Positions 27,820-35,807 of a stretch of DNA of 64,000 nt are shown piece by piece. Under the pieces are notes generated by a model. It was not told where the DNA came from, did not search any database, and saw nothing but the letters and a program-made list of their open reading frames with translations. Where the stretch lies: positions 1,444,001 through 1,508,000 of the forward strand of contig NZ_LT906480.1 in NCBI RefSeq assembly GCF_900186865.1, in the 5' to 3' direction. Within the stretch, counting starts at the first letter, position 1, and each line of letters opens with the position of its first letter. The position numbers were made by a program, and so were the translations under genes. The DNA comes from Stenotrophomonas maltophilia. GTDB taxonomy: Bacteria > Pseudomonadota > Gammaproteobacteria > Xanthomonadales > Xanthomonadaceae.

Positions 27820-29547
27820 ATGGCATTCCGACTGAAGCTCACCCCTGAACAGCTGAGACAGCTTCGCAGCACCCTGCGCCCGAAGCTAGACAAGAGCGGT
27901 GCGGTCGTCACCAACGCCAAGGGGTATGCGGTGCTCGAACCCAACCCCGACGGCAAGCAATGGCGGTTCCTCGATGGATCCCCAGGCGCGCCCATTGGGT
28001 TTGGGGTGTTCGTGGGCAAGCTCAAATCCACTTATGAAGTTCAGCGCAAGATCGGTGGCAAGGTCATGCGAATCAGCGTGGGGGACACCAGCGAACTGGC
28101 CCTCAAGGACGCCCACGACCTGGCCGGGGTGAAGGTGGCCGGGGCCAAGAAGGAGGGGCAGCACCCCAAGGCACTGGCGGAGAAGGAACTGTCGATCCAA
28201 GCCACCAAGGCGCTGACCGTTAACCAAGCGATCCAGCTCTACCACGACATGCTGGCCCGTCGGACCCGTCCGGCGACCGCGGGCACCCTCAAGACGTTGA
28301 CCAATTCCATGGCCCGCTTGGAGCGGCCGGAGGTGGGCATCGGCCACACCCCGATCATGGAACTGGACGAAGACAAGGTCAGTAAAGCCTTCGAGGCCAC
28401 CCGCCTGTCGGCCGCCTTGCATTCCAACCGGTTGTCCCAGGCCATCAAGGACGTCATGGCGCGGACGGGGCGGGTGGAGCTCACCGACGAAGAGCTGGCC
28501 AAGGTGGGCGTTGACAGTGAGGCCATGCGCACCCGCATCCGGGCGGCGGGGGTGTCGGCGGCCGAACAGACCTTCTCCACCGCGTTTCGGGCGATTAACT
28601 ACGCGGTGGACAAAGAGGCCCGCGCTGCCAAGAAGGCCGAGCGCAAGGCGGTGCTGTTCGGAAACGACTTTGGCGTGCTGTGGGAGGAGGGGCGGATGCG
28701 CGACGCCGCGGGCCTTCACGTCTACTACGAGAAGGCCCGCGTCCGAAACCCGCTGGGGAGCGAAGACAACACGCTGGGTCGGGCCATCGACTACCTGTGG
28801 AGCCGGCGAGAAGCCCAGCGGGGGCAGAACGAAAGCGGGGTTTACTACCTGCTCACCACCTTGTTCCTGGGCGCGCGGCGCAACGAGACGGCAAAGCTGG
28901 CGTGGTTCGACCGGCTCACCCCGGTCGAGCGGGAAACCCAGTCCTGGGTGTGGCTGGATGAGATGGACCCCAAGGCCCGGCGAGAGGGGCGCGTGTCGGT
29001 GAACCCGCTCACCAAGAAGCCTGGCCCGCAGGTTTATTTTGCAAAAACGAAGAACAAGCGCGACCACAGCATGCCGTTGGGCCCGTTCTCGCTCCAGCTC
29101 ATCAAGCGTCGGTTTGATCAACGCCTGCCGGTGGACGAACCCCGGGGGCGGTGGGTGTATCCGGCGCGCAGCTCGCGGGCGGCAGAAGGGCACTACAAAG
29201 ACAGCAAGGCCATCATGAAAGGCTTGGGGGAAAAGCTGTCGGTGGAATTTGGGCCCACCCCGCACGACCTGCGGCGGACCTTGGGGCGCTATGCAACGCG
29301 CGTTGGGATCTCCAACCGCATCACCAGCCGGCTGTTCAATCACCTTCCGCAAAAGAAGGACGGCGAGGACGAGGGTTCCAAGTCCTCGGTGCGCTACCAG
29401 GAACCGGAATGGTTTGAACTCCAGGATGCACTGCAGCGGGTGGAGCAGTTGATGGCGTCGAGTTCGCCCGCGTTCTACAACATGCTCAAACCGGTGGACT
29501 GGCCGCTGCTCCCTCCGCGCAACGACACGGCTACTCCGCAACAATAG
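27820..29547 (+). CDS. Tyrosine site-specific integrase
   Basis: 575 aa from the ATG at 27820 (a GTG at 27811 is the alternative). It catalyses integration and excision of the island. Catalytic residues of the tyrosine recombinase fold can be traced: Arg in FLGARRNETAKLAW, the beta-hairpin Lys in KTKNKRDHSMPL, HDLRR (His-x-x-Arg), the second His in FNHLPQ, and a Tyr in SVRYQEPEW. The protein is longer than typical phage integrases, with an extra insert around residues 230-330. It is transcribed away from mutS and sits 19 bp before the first HTH gene. Confidence 0.9.
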   Translation: MAFRLKLTPEQLRQLRSTLRPKLDKSGAVVTNAKGYAVLEPNPDGKQWRFLDGSPGAPIGFGVFVGKLKSTYEVQRKIGGKVMRISVGDTSELALKDAHDLAGVKVAGAKKEGQHPKALAEKELSIQATKALTVNQAIQLYHDMLARRTRPATAGTLKTLTNSMARLERPEVGIGHTPIMELDEDKVSKAFEATRLSAALHSNRLSQAIKDVMARTGRVELTDEELAKVGVDSEAMRTRIRAAGVSAAEQTFSTAFRAINYAVDKEARAAKKAERKAVLFGNDFGVLWEEGRMRDAAGLHVYYEKARVRNPLGSEDNTLGRAIDYLWSRREAQRGQNESGVYYLLTTLFLGARRNETAKLAWFDRLTPVERETQSWVWLDEMDPKARREGRVSVNPLTKKPGPQVYFAKTKNKRDHSMPLGPFSLQLIKRRFDQRLPVDEPRGRWVYPARSSRAAEGHYKDSKAIMKGLGEKLSVEFGPTPHDLRRTLGRYATRVGISNRITSRLFNHLPQKKDGEDEGSKSSVRYQEPEWFELQDALQRVEQLMASSSPAFYNMLKPVDWPLLPPRNDTATPQQ

Positions 29548-29566
29548 CCACCGATAGAATGGGGCC

Positions 29567-30343
29567 ATGGATGGCTCTTTCCCCTTACAACGTGATCCCG
29601 ATCTCGCCTCGCCGGTCACCGACGCCAATAAATGGCGCCAGGAGATTGCCGAGGCCAAACAAGGGTTGCGAGCCAAGATCAGCACCAAAGCGGCTGCGCA
29701 CTACGTCGGCGTGCACCACACAACCTTGAGGGAGTGGGTGCGCGAAGGCCAAGGGCCCCAGCCCATGCAGAACCCGGCAAAGGCCGGCACGATGGCTCGA
29801 AACCAGCACCTGGGTTTCAGCTTGGACGCGCTGGACGCGTTCTTGGCCAGCCGCAGCGGTGAACCCATCACGCGCGGCAAACGCACCGACGCGGACGACG
29901 TGGTCCGCAAAGCCGAACGCATCGAAGCCTTGATCGCGCTGAAAGAGGCTGAGGACCGGTTGGCCAAGGCCCGGGCCCGGGCGCGGCGGTTGGGCGTGGT
30001 GGCTTACGCCTCGCTGGCCGACGTGCTGGAGATCCAGCCTTGGGTCACCCTGGGTGGGCGCATCGCAGGCCACGCATGGGCGGTGGACGACACCACGTTC
30101 AACGCCGCCGATGAGGACCAGTGGGAAGGAACCTTGGAAGAAGCGTTGGCCCAGCCTTGGACAAGCACGGAGGCACGTGAGGTTTACCAGAACGCCTTCG
30201 TGGCCGTGCTCACCAGCACACAGCACCTGATCAATGCGGCACGGTCGCGGCAGCTTGCCAGTGATCTGGAAGAACGGTGGGACAGTGCCACCCACGAGGC
30301 AAAGCCAGTGCGGCCGTTCGATAAAGGAAGTGGAAGGCTATGA
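29567..30343 (+). CDS. HTH/excisionase-like protein of the island (paralogue 1)
   Basis: 258 aa. The N-terminal part has a MerR/AlpA-like recognition helix arrangement: AAAHYVGVHHTTLREWVREGQGPQP then LGFSLDALDAFLASR, the pattern of excisionase-type DNA-binding proteins. A charged helix follows (KEAEDRLAKARARARRLG) and a C-terminal domain ending ALAQPWTSTEAREVYQNAFVAVL that resembles the next gene. It is probably a regulator or recombination directionality factor; the exact role is unknown. Its stop overlaps the next start as ATGA (30340). Confidence 0.65.
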   Translation: MDGSFPLQRDPDLASPVTDANKWRQEIAEAKQGLRAKISTKAAAHYVGVHHTTLREWVREGQGPQPMQNPAKAGTMARNQHLGFSLDALDAFLASRSGEPITRGKRTDADDVVRKAERIEALIALKEAEDRLAKARARARRLGVVAYASLADVLEIQPWVTLGGRIAGHAWAVDDTTFNAADEDQWEGTLEEALAQPWTSTEAREVYQNAFVAVLTSTQHLINAARSRQLASDLEERWDSATHEAKPVRPFDKGSGRL

Positions 30344-30918
30344 GCCCGCGTGATCCAGACATTCTGGGAGGGCGTCCTGGCCGGCCATCGAAGGATCCCA
30401 AGCCCCTGGCGTTGACAGCGGCTGAAGAGGACGAGTTTTCCAAAGCAAGGTCAGGCAAGCTGGAATGGGTCGGCCCTGGGGTGGCCGCCTACGTGTTGGG
30501 CATTTCAAAAGACGCGCTGAAGAAGCGCCGGCAACGAAACGAAGGGCTGGTCCCGGAGCACAAACCGGTCAAGAGCAATCGTCAAGGGGCGCAATACCGG
30601 TGGTCATCGGTGGTGCGTTGCGCCGGTGCCGAACGCATTCAATCCGACGTCCTGGCGCAACGCCTCGACGACGTCGTGGCCGCGCTGAAGAAACTTGGCC
30701 TTGAAGGCCTGGAAAAGGACCTTCCCTGGGCTTACAACCGCGCCGATCGCCTGGTGGGGTTTGCTTCCCTTCACCCACAACTGCCCGCGCGTGCGCTCAC
30801 GGTGCTTGAAGCCTTGGATGCCCCGTGGGTGAGCAGCGAAGCACGTCAGCCCTTCCACGACTGGGCCATGGGCGTGCTCCATTCCGCGGCCGAACGCGCC
30901 GCGAAAGCCGCCGATTGA
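30340..30918 (+). CDS. HTH-like protein of the island (paralogue 2)
   Basis: 192 aa. An N-terminal basic/Pro segment (GGRPGRPSKDPKP) is AT-hook-like. An HTH follows (AAYVLGISKDALKKRRQRNEGLVPEHK, YRWSSVVRC), then an acidic helix. The C-terminal end (ALDAPWVSSEARQPFHDWAMGVLHSAAERAAKAAD) lines up with the end of the preceding gene, so the two share a domain. It is translationally coupled to that gene. The function is unknown; DNA binding is likely. Confidence 0.62.
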   Translation: MSPRDPDILGGRPGRPSKDPKPLALTAAEEDEFSKARSGKLEWVGPGVAAYVLGISKDALKKRRQRNEGLVPEHKPVKSNRQGAQYRWSSVVRCAGAERIQSDVLAQRLDDVVAALKKLGLEGLEKDLPWAYNRADRLVGFASLHPQLPARALTVLEALDAPWVSSEARQPFHDWAMGVLHSAAERAAKAAD

Positions 30919-31088
30919 TCCTTGTTCCCGCTTTTTATCGGGAAACATCCAAGCGAAGCGCACCAATGCACTGTGGCCGTTGTCGGGACAATTGTCCCGA
31001 TAAAACGGCGTTTTCGCGTGGATGGCCTACAGGGTCAGAACTGCAATCTCGTGTCCGTTCCGATTGGGAACGATATGCGAATACAGCA

Positions 31089-31322
31089 ATGAAGAAATTC
31101 ACTTTCGAGGTGGTCAAGGCTGCAGAAGTCTTGATGATTGGCGAGATCAGTGTCGAGTCCGAAGACGAAGCTGGTGCGAAGGATCTCGTTCTTGAGTCGG
31201 ATTGGGAAAATAAGGTGTTTTGGGACTTCGGACCCGGCATGCATTTCGTGGGTGATCTTGATGAAGACGACCTCGAACTGCTGCGCATGGAAGAGATGGT
31301 GGATGGGGAGGGGGTCGCATGA
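31089..31322 (+). CDS. Small DpnD/PcfM-like protein A
   Basis: 77 aa, acidic. It begins FTFEVVKAAEVLMIGEISVESEDEAGAKDL, a beta-beta-alpha pattern like the DpnD/PcfM family found in phages and plasmids, where a strand with ...V.V.A.s..EA.. precedes a helix. Two similar proteins occur downstream (32207 and 32468). The start codon follows a 170-bp gap after the HTH pair. Family assignment is by pattern only. Confidence 0.55.
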   Translation: MKKFTFEVVKAAEVLMIGEISVESEDEAGAKDLVLESDWENKVFWDFGPGMHFVGDLDEDDLELLRMEEMVDGEGVA

Positions 31323-31432
31323 GCGCGACCGCCAACACTCGTCCGCAGAAGCTTCAGCAATCTGGCCATGGCTCAAAAAAGCGTTTGAGCCCTGCACGCG
31401 TGATGTGCATCGACGCGAGGAGGCGCGCGTGA
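31319..31432 (+). CDS. Possible 37-aa basic peptide
   Basis: An ORF overlaps the previous stop as ATGA (31319-31322), preceded by a GGGGAGGGGG ribosome-binding-like run. It encodes a very basic peptide (GHGSKKRLSPARVM, DARRRA). The overlap is the only real support. The 125 bp after it, up to the methylase, hold nothing recognisable. Confidence 0.35.
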   Translation: MSATANTRPQKLQQSGHGSKKRLSPARVMCIDARRRA

Positions 31433-31557
31433 GCACGTCGCAATAGCAGACCACGGGGCATCCCTCTTCTCGGGCCCATTCGAGCCCAACCCTCTAAACC
31501 CAATCTTTCAACGCGGCAACGCAGCCGTGCTGGCGGAGCTTTGCCTGGAGATTTCTC

Positions 31558-32214
31558 ATGCAACCCAAAACCAATGTTGTGCCGTTCAAGACTGCCAACG
31601 GCCCCAACCGCCTCGCAGTGTCTAAGCCTACCCGGCTCACCTCCGTTTGCTACAAGGCAAGCGACAAGGCCCACACGAGCGTCGATTGGTATACCCCGCC
31701 TGCCATCGTCAAGGCGCTGGGAGGAAAGCGCGGCTTTGATCTCGATCCTTGCACGCCCGAAGACCCGTCGCGGCTGCCGGCGCCCACGGCCCGCCGAATG
31801 ATCCCGCCGAGCCAGGACGGCTTGGCAACGCCGTGGCCGATGCAGGCATTCGTGTGGATGAACCCGCCTTACGGAAAAGGGATGGAGAAGTGGTTGAGCA
31901 AGCTGGCCAACCACCCCGGCGGCGGTATCGCCCTGGTGCCGGTCAGCATGGAGACGGGATGGATGCACGACTGCGTGCTTTCCCACCCCAACGCGACGGC
32001 GATTCTGTTCACCCGTGGGAGGCTGAGGTTTGTGCGTCCCGACGGAACCACCGGCACGGCAGCGCCGTCGGGATCGTTGGTGGTGACTTACGGCAAGCGC
32101 GCCGCCGATCACCTTCAGCAAGCGCAGGCGAGCGGTGCGTTGCACGGGAAGTTCTTTGCCATCCAGCGGGTAGGGCAGGTGGCCACGGCGAACCAGGAGA
32201 GCTCCAATGGCTGA
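31558..32214 (+). CDS. Phage-type DNA N6-adenine methyltransferase
   Basis: 218 aa. It matches the phage Dam-like family (PF05869 type): SVDWYTPPAIVKALGG near residue 40, FDLDPCTPED, then VWMNPPYGKGMEKWL with the catalytic NPPY motif, GIALVPVSMETGWMHD and AILFTRGRLRFVRPDG. Such enzymes methylate adenine in GATC-like sites and are common in phages and satellites, where they protect against restriction or mark replication origins. The stop overlaps the next gene by 8 bp. Confidence 0.9.
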   Translation: MQPKTNVVPFKTANGPNRLAVSKPTRLTSVCYKASDKAHTSVDWYTPPAIVKALGGKRGFDLDPCTPEDPSRLPAPTARRMIPPSQDGLATPWPMQAFVWMNPPYGKGMEKWLSKLANHPGGGIALVPVSMETGWMHDCVLSHPNATAILFTRGRLRFVRPDGTTGTAAPSGSLVVTYGKRAADHLQQAQASGALHGKFFAIQRVGQVATANQESSNG

Positions 32215-32458
32215 TCGCTGGAACGTTGTTGTCTTGGGCCGCGCGACGGCCGAATTGGAAATCCGAATCGACGCGGACTCAGAGGCGGCAGCCTTGGAGA
32301 TTCTGAACTCGATGGGAGTGGCTGACATTCATGCCGGTGGCTGGCGTACCGAGTTGGAGGAGATCTACGGCTTTGTGGAGGTCATCAGCCCCGATGGTTC
32401 CGAACGCGAAGATCTCAACTGGCCTTGTCCAACCATGCGCCACCACCTCAACTATTAG
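32207..32458 (+). CDS. Small DpnD/PcfM-like protein B
   Basis: 83 aa. The N-terminal WNVVVLGRATAELEIRIDADSEAAALEIL repeats the pattern of protein A. The C-terminal half (LEEIYGFVEVISPDGSERE) is different. It overlaps the methylase gene by 8 bp, implying coupled translation. The function is unknown. Confidence 0.6.
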   Translation: MADRWNVVVLGRATAELEIRIDADSEAAALEILNSMGVADIHAGGWRTELEEIYGFVEVISPDGSEREDLNWPCPTMRHHLNY

Positions 32459-32467
32459 GAGGAGCCG

Positions 32468-32731
32468 ATGGGAACTTACGAATTCGTCGTCCGGGGTGAC
32501 TACTTGGTGAGCAAGGTGATTGAGGTCTTTGCCCAGACCCAGTCCGAGGCAATGGAGGCATTCGCGCGACTGTCCTTGGCGGAGTTGGATGCCATCGATT
32601 GGCACCATGGCGCCCTTACGATTGAAGAACACGTGGTGGTGACGGAGGTGGAAAGCGGGAGGGAGTTTCAGCATCCGTTCTTGACCGATCGCAAGCGCGA
32701 GCAACTGGAGTGTTTGGCCGAAAATGAGTAG
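32468..32731 (+). CDS. Small DpnD/PcfM-like protein C
   Basis: 87 aa, acidic. YEFVVRGDYLVSKVIEVFAQ, then TQSEAMEAFARLS, again gives the strand-strand-helix start, and EEHVVVTEVESGREF forms a second sheet-like part. A strong AGGAGG-type site (TAGGAGGAGCCG) precedes the ATG. It is the last gene before the iteron region. Confidence 0.6.
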   Translation: MGTYEFVVRGDYLVSKVIEVFAQTQSEAMEAFARLSLAELDAIDWHHGALTIEEHVVVTEVESGREFQHPFLTDRKREQLECLAENE

Positions 32732-32741
32732 GAACTTCCGG

Positions 32742-33075
32742 CTGCTGGTCTTCCACTAGCCAGCAGCGATCGAAGGCCAGCAGGAAGACCAGTAGTGCAA
32801 GGTCGTTGAATCCCAAGGGATTTCTGCGACTAAAAGTGCGCTGCTGGCTTGCTGGCTTTCGATTCAACTCCCCTGTGCAAATGCGTCCAAATCGCATGGA
32901 AAGTGTTGGTATCTCAAATTTCAAAACCGATTCTTTTTTGACCCAGCAGACCAGCGGAACGGTTTTCTATGAATGCAAAGCTTTTGGAATCAAGGGTTTG
33001 TAGCTGCTGGTCTTCCTGCTGGTCTTCTCTTTCTGCTGGCTAATGGAAGACCAGCAGGGAAGGGAAAGCCAGCAG
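32742..33075. repeat. Iteron cluster CTGCTGG(T/C)CTTC in both orientations, candidate replication origin
   Basis: The 490-bp space between the DpnD-like block and the RHH gene holds about ten copies or partial copies of CTGCTGGTCTTC or CTGCTGGCTT and their complements. They lie at about 32742-32753, 32758-32766, 32776-32793, 32841-32860, 32943-32954, 33003-33014, 33016-33027, 33033-33041, 33045-33057 and 33066-33075. The central part (32860-32999) is AT-richer. Repeats in front of a P4-type primase-helicase are the layout of a satellite replication origin, but the origin role is inferred. Confidence 0.75.
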
Positions 33076-33221
33076 AACAGGGCTTCCGGAAAAAGTGCGA
33101 GAGATTCCGCAGTTTTCGTGTTTAGTCAAAAACCGTGGGTTGCGGAAAGCTCCTGGAGTGGTTGAGTGGAAGTGTCCCCCATGTGGGACACACCAAACCT
33201 TTCACCTTCGGAGTTGCCACC

Positions 33222-33404
33222 GTGAACGCCGCCACCCATCCCTCGTCGCCGCCGACTTACAGCATCCGCGCCAGCGTGAAAAAGCACGTTCGGATCAAAC
33301 GCCCCTTGGCCGAACGCCTTCGTCTCGCCGCGGCCGAAAACGAGATGACAGAGAGCGAGTTCATTCGCCGCGCCTTGGAAACCGCTCTCCCGCGCGCTGC
33401 CTGA
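33222..33404 (+). CDS. Ribbon-helix-helix DNA-binding protein
   Basis: 60 aa from a GTG start. The C-terminal VRIKRPLAERLRLAAAENEMTESEFIRRALETAL is a textbook ribbon-helix-helix (MetJ/Arc/CopG) fold: one strand and two helices. It lies between the iterons and the primase gene. It could bind the iterons or act as an autoregulator or copy-control protein; an antitoxin role is less likely because no toxin is adjacent. Confidence 0.7.
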   Translation: MNAATHPSSPPTYSIRASVKKHVRIKRPLAERLRLAAAENEMTESEFIRRALETALPRAA

Positions 33405-33473
33405 GCAAGCCTGTCCCCCCACAACGACAAACCCCCACCGGCCAGGGCGAGGGTTTGAGAGGAGCCAACAACA

Positions 33474-35405
33474 ATGTCTACAACCAATGTGTCCCCAAAA
33501 GGGAAGGCTGTCAACCCGACGACGGAAGAGCCAAGCAACATCGTGCCATTCGAAGCGTCGCGTTTCCTGGGTGCGGAAGCCTCCGCCCGCAAGGTCAACC
33601 TGGAGGCAGAGGAGCACAAGCAGCTCTACCGCCACTCGGTTGATCGAGAGGGCCAGCGCAAGCCACCGTCGCTCCCCATCCTGTTTGCCCGCCGCACCAC
33701 CGAATGCGTCGATCGCTTGTGGGCGTGCCAAGCCACCAGCGGCACCGGCGAGATCGTACACCATTGGAACGGTACCTACTGGCAAGCGATCAGCGACGCG
33801 GAAGGTGTGGGTGTGGCATCCGATTGGATCGACCGCAACGCCGATTTCGCGGGCAGCCCCAAGCTCGCCAAGGACTGCTGGGACATGGCTTCCCTTCGGT
33901 TGCGCCAGAAAAACCCCATGCCAGCCCAAGCCAAGCGGGCCATCGTGCCGGTGGCAGACGGCTACGTGGAAATCCTTCCCGGCGGTTTCCATGTGCTCGC
34001 TCCTGATCCCGCCTTGGGCATGACCCACGCGGTCAGGGTGGCCTGTGGTGGCAGGCAGGGCCATGCATACAAGCCCCAGCCTTTGCCGGCTGACTCGCGA
34101 TTCGCCAAGTTCCTCCGCCAAGCCCACGACGACCCGCGCGTCATCGACCTGCTCCAGGAGCAGTGCGGCATGACCCTGTTGCCGGGTGTCTACAGCCAGG
34201 CCGCCTGGTGGCACGGCGTCGCAGGTTCTGGCAAATCCACCCTGGCGGAAATCGTGGAAGCGATGCACCGTCAGGTGGCCCGCTGCAACCTTGAAACTTT
34301 GGGCGACCGCTTCAGCCTGGAACCCATGATTGGCGCCAGCCTGATCCTGGTGGACGAAGTGGAGTGCGAGAAGTGGGCCGAAGGTCGGTTCAAGACGATG
34401 GTCTCTGGCAATGGCATTGGCATCGACCGGAAGAACCAGAAGCAGCTGGCGAGCTACCATTCCACGGCCAAGTGGATCATCACGTCCAATTCGGCCCCCT
34501 TCATCCGCGACAAGAGCAACGGGGTGTGGCGCCGCCTCACCGTCGTGCACTGGAAGAAGGCGGTACCGGTCAACCAGCACGACCCTGATCTGGTCAAGAA
34601 CATCCTGGCAGAGGAAGGCCAGCTTGTGCTGGACTGGATGCTCGAAGGCGCCCGACGCATCGTGGCCCGTGGTAGGGCGTTGTCCGACACCGACGCCGAC
34701 ATGCCCGAAGCCGTGCGCGCAGCGAAGCTGGCCGCCCGCCATGGCAGCGACCAGGTCATGGCTTGGGCTCAAGCCGAGCGCGTGGTGCGCATTGAGACGG
34801 ATGAGTGCACGCTTTCCATGCGGCAGGTCTACGAGAACTACAAAAACTGGGGCTACCGACAAGGGCTGGCGGACATCGATCTCCTCACCGGTCGCCAGTT
34901 CTGGCGAGGCTTGAAAGAGATGGGCCTGGACGACGGCGCCCGCTCGAACCGTCGCATCAATGGCAAACAGGAAGAATGCGTGCGCCTGCGAATCAACGGA
35001 GCAGCCACCGTCGGCGAGGCCTGTGGCGATCTGCCGTTGAGATCATCGGCGACCGTGACAGCACTGCGCGTGGCGCAGGAGCGCTCTCAGTCTTTGGAGC
35101 CTTGGGAAACCGATGTGACGCCCACCCTCGAACAGCAAGGGGCTCGGCAGGAAGAGATGGAGCGTCGATTCGACCGCTTGAGCGCTCAGCAGCAGGCGGC
35201 TGAGATGGGAGCTCTCCATGCCGATGCGTTGAGGGAGGAGGCAGGGCGCACCAGAGCCAAGGCAATCCAACTCCAGCTGCAGGAACGTATCAATGAACTG
35301 GAGATTCGTGCGCTGTTCGGTGAGCCGTTGGCGGGCCGAGAAAGCATCGAAACCCAAGGTGGCGGAAAGGTGGGAGATGGGGATGCGCGCCAACGGCGGT
35401 CGTAA
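33474..35405 (+). CDS. D5/P4-type primase-helicase (SF3 family)
   Basis: 643 aa. The central part is a superfamily 3 helicase: D5_N-like lead (LLQEQCGMTLLPGVYSQAAWWHGV), Walker A GVAGSGKSTLAE, Walker B ASLILVDEVE, sensor/motif C (YHSTAKWIITSNSAPF) and IRDKSNGVWRRLTVV. This is the phage P4 alpha or plasmid replication family. A zinc-finger or TOPRIM primase domain is not evident in the first 200 residues, so it may be helicase only. A C-terminal coiled-coil-like Gln/Arg stretch (LSAQQQAAEMGALHADALRE) is present. A good RBS (GAGAGGAGCC) precedes it. Confidence 0.85.
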   Translation: MSTTNVSPKGKAVNPTTEEPSNIVPFEASRFLGAEASARKVNLEAEEHKQLYRHSVDREGQRKPPSLPILFARRTTECVDRLWACQATSGTGEIVHHWNGTYWQAISDAEGVGVASDWIDRNADFAGSPKLAKDCWDMASLRLRQKNPMPAQAKRAIVPVADGYVEILPGGFHVLAPDPALGMTHAVRVACGGRQGHAYKPQPLPADSRFAKFLRQAHDDPRVIDLLQEQCGMTLLPGVYSQAAWWHGVAGSGKSTLAEIVEAMHRQVARCNLETLGDRFSLEPMIGASLILVDEVECEKWAEGRFKTMVSGNGIGIDRKNQKQLASYHSTAKWIITSNSAPFIRDKSNGVWRRLTVVHWKKAVPVNQHDPDLVKNILAEEGQLVLDWMLEGARRIVARGRALSDTDADMPEAVRAAKLAARHGSDQVMAWAQAERVVRIETDECTLSMRQVYENYKNWGYRQGLADIDLLTGRQFWRGLKEMGLDDGARSNRRINGKQEECVRLRINGAATVGEACGDLPLRSSATVTALRVAQERSQSLEPWETDVTPTLEQQGARQEEMERRFDRLSAQQQAAEMGALHADALREEAGRTRAKAIQLQLQERINELEIRALFGEPLAGRESIETQGGGKVGDGDARQRRS

Positions 35406-35523
35406 AGGCGGGGCCAAATCCGTGTTCCCATCTTCCGTATCAGCTCTAGCCAATGGATTGGTCGGTGACGCTAACGGTCCAGCCCGGACTTGCCAAATCC
35501 GTATCCTGTCGCATGCTGAAACC

Positions 35524-35739
35524 ATGACCCCTTCCGATGCCTTTGTAGACGACAGCATGGACCGCCAGGACTCCCTGGCGGCGTCCCCCCGTTTCACCGT
35601 GCAACGAACCCCCGAGGGCATCCGCGTGCAGCTCCAGGAGGGCGACGGGGGCCCCGGCACCGCTTTGACCATCGAACGGGCCTTGGCTTTGCTGGAGAAC
35701 CTGTTGGAGCAGGGACGCGCCGTCACCATTCACGATTGA
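35524..35739 (+). CDS. Small hypothetical protein
   Basis: 71 aa from the ATG at 35524. A central beta segment (RFTVQRTPEGIRVQLQEGDG) and a C-terminal helix (TIERALALLENLLEQGRAV) are visible. The frame is open further upstream, so the start is uncertain. It lies between the helicase and ardC in the same direction. Not recognised. Confidence 0.5.
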   Translation: MTPSDAFVDDSMDRQDSLAASPRFTVQRTPEGIRVQLQEGDGGPGTALTIERALALLENLLEQGRAVTIHD

Positions 35740-35807
35740 AGTTTCCAGCCTAACCCCCTTGGCGTTGCCGACAGGCGCCTTTCCTTGCCTTCCAGGAGAG
35801 CCTGCCC

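Noticed and set aside
32742..33075. CRISPR or transposon ends
   Set aside because: Repeats are 8-13 bp, irregularly spaced and in both orientations; they fit iterons better.
33222..33404. Antitoxin of a toxin-antitoxin pair
   Set aside because: It is an RHH protein, but neither neighbour looks like a toxin; a replication or copy-control role fits better.
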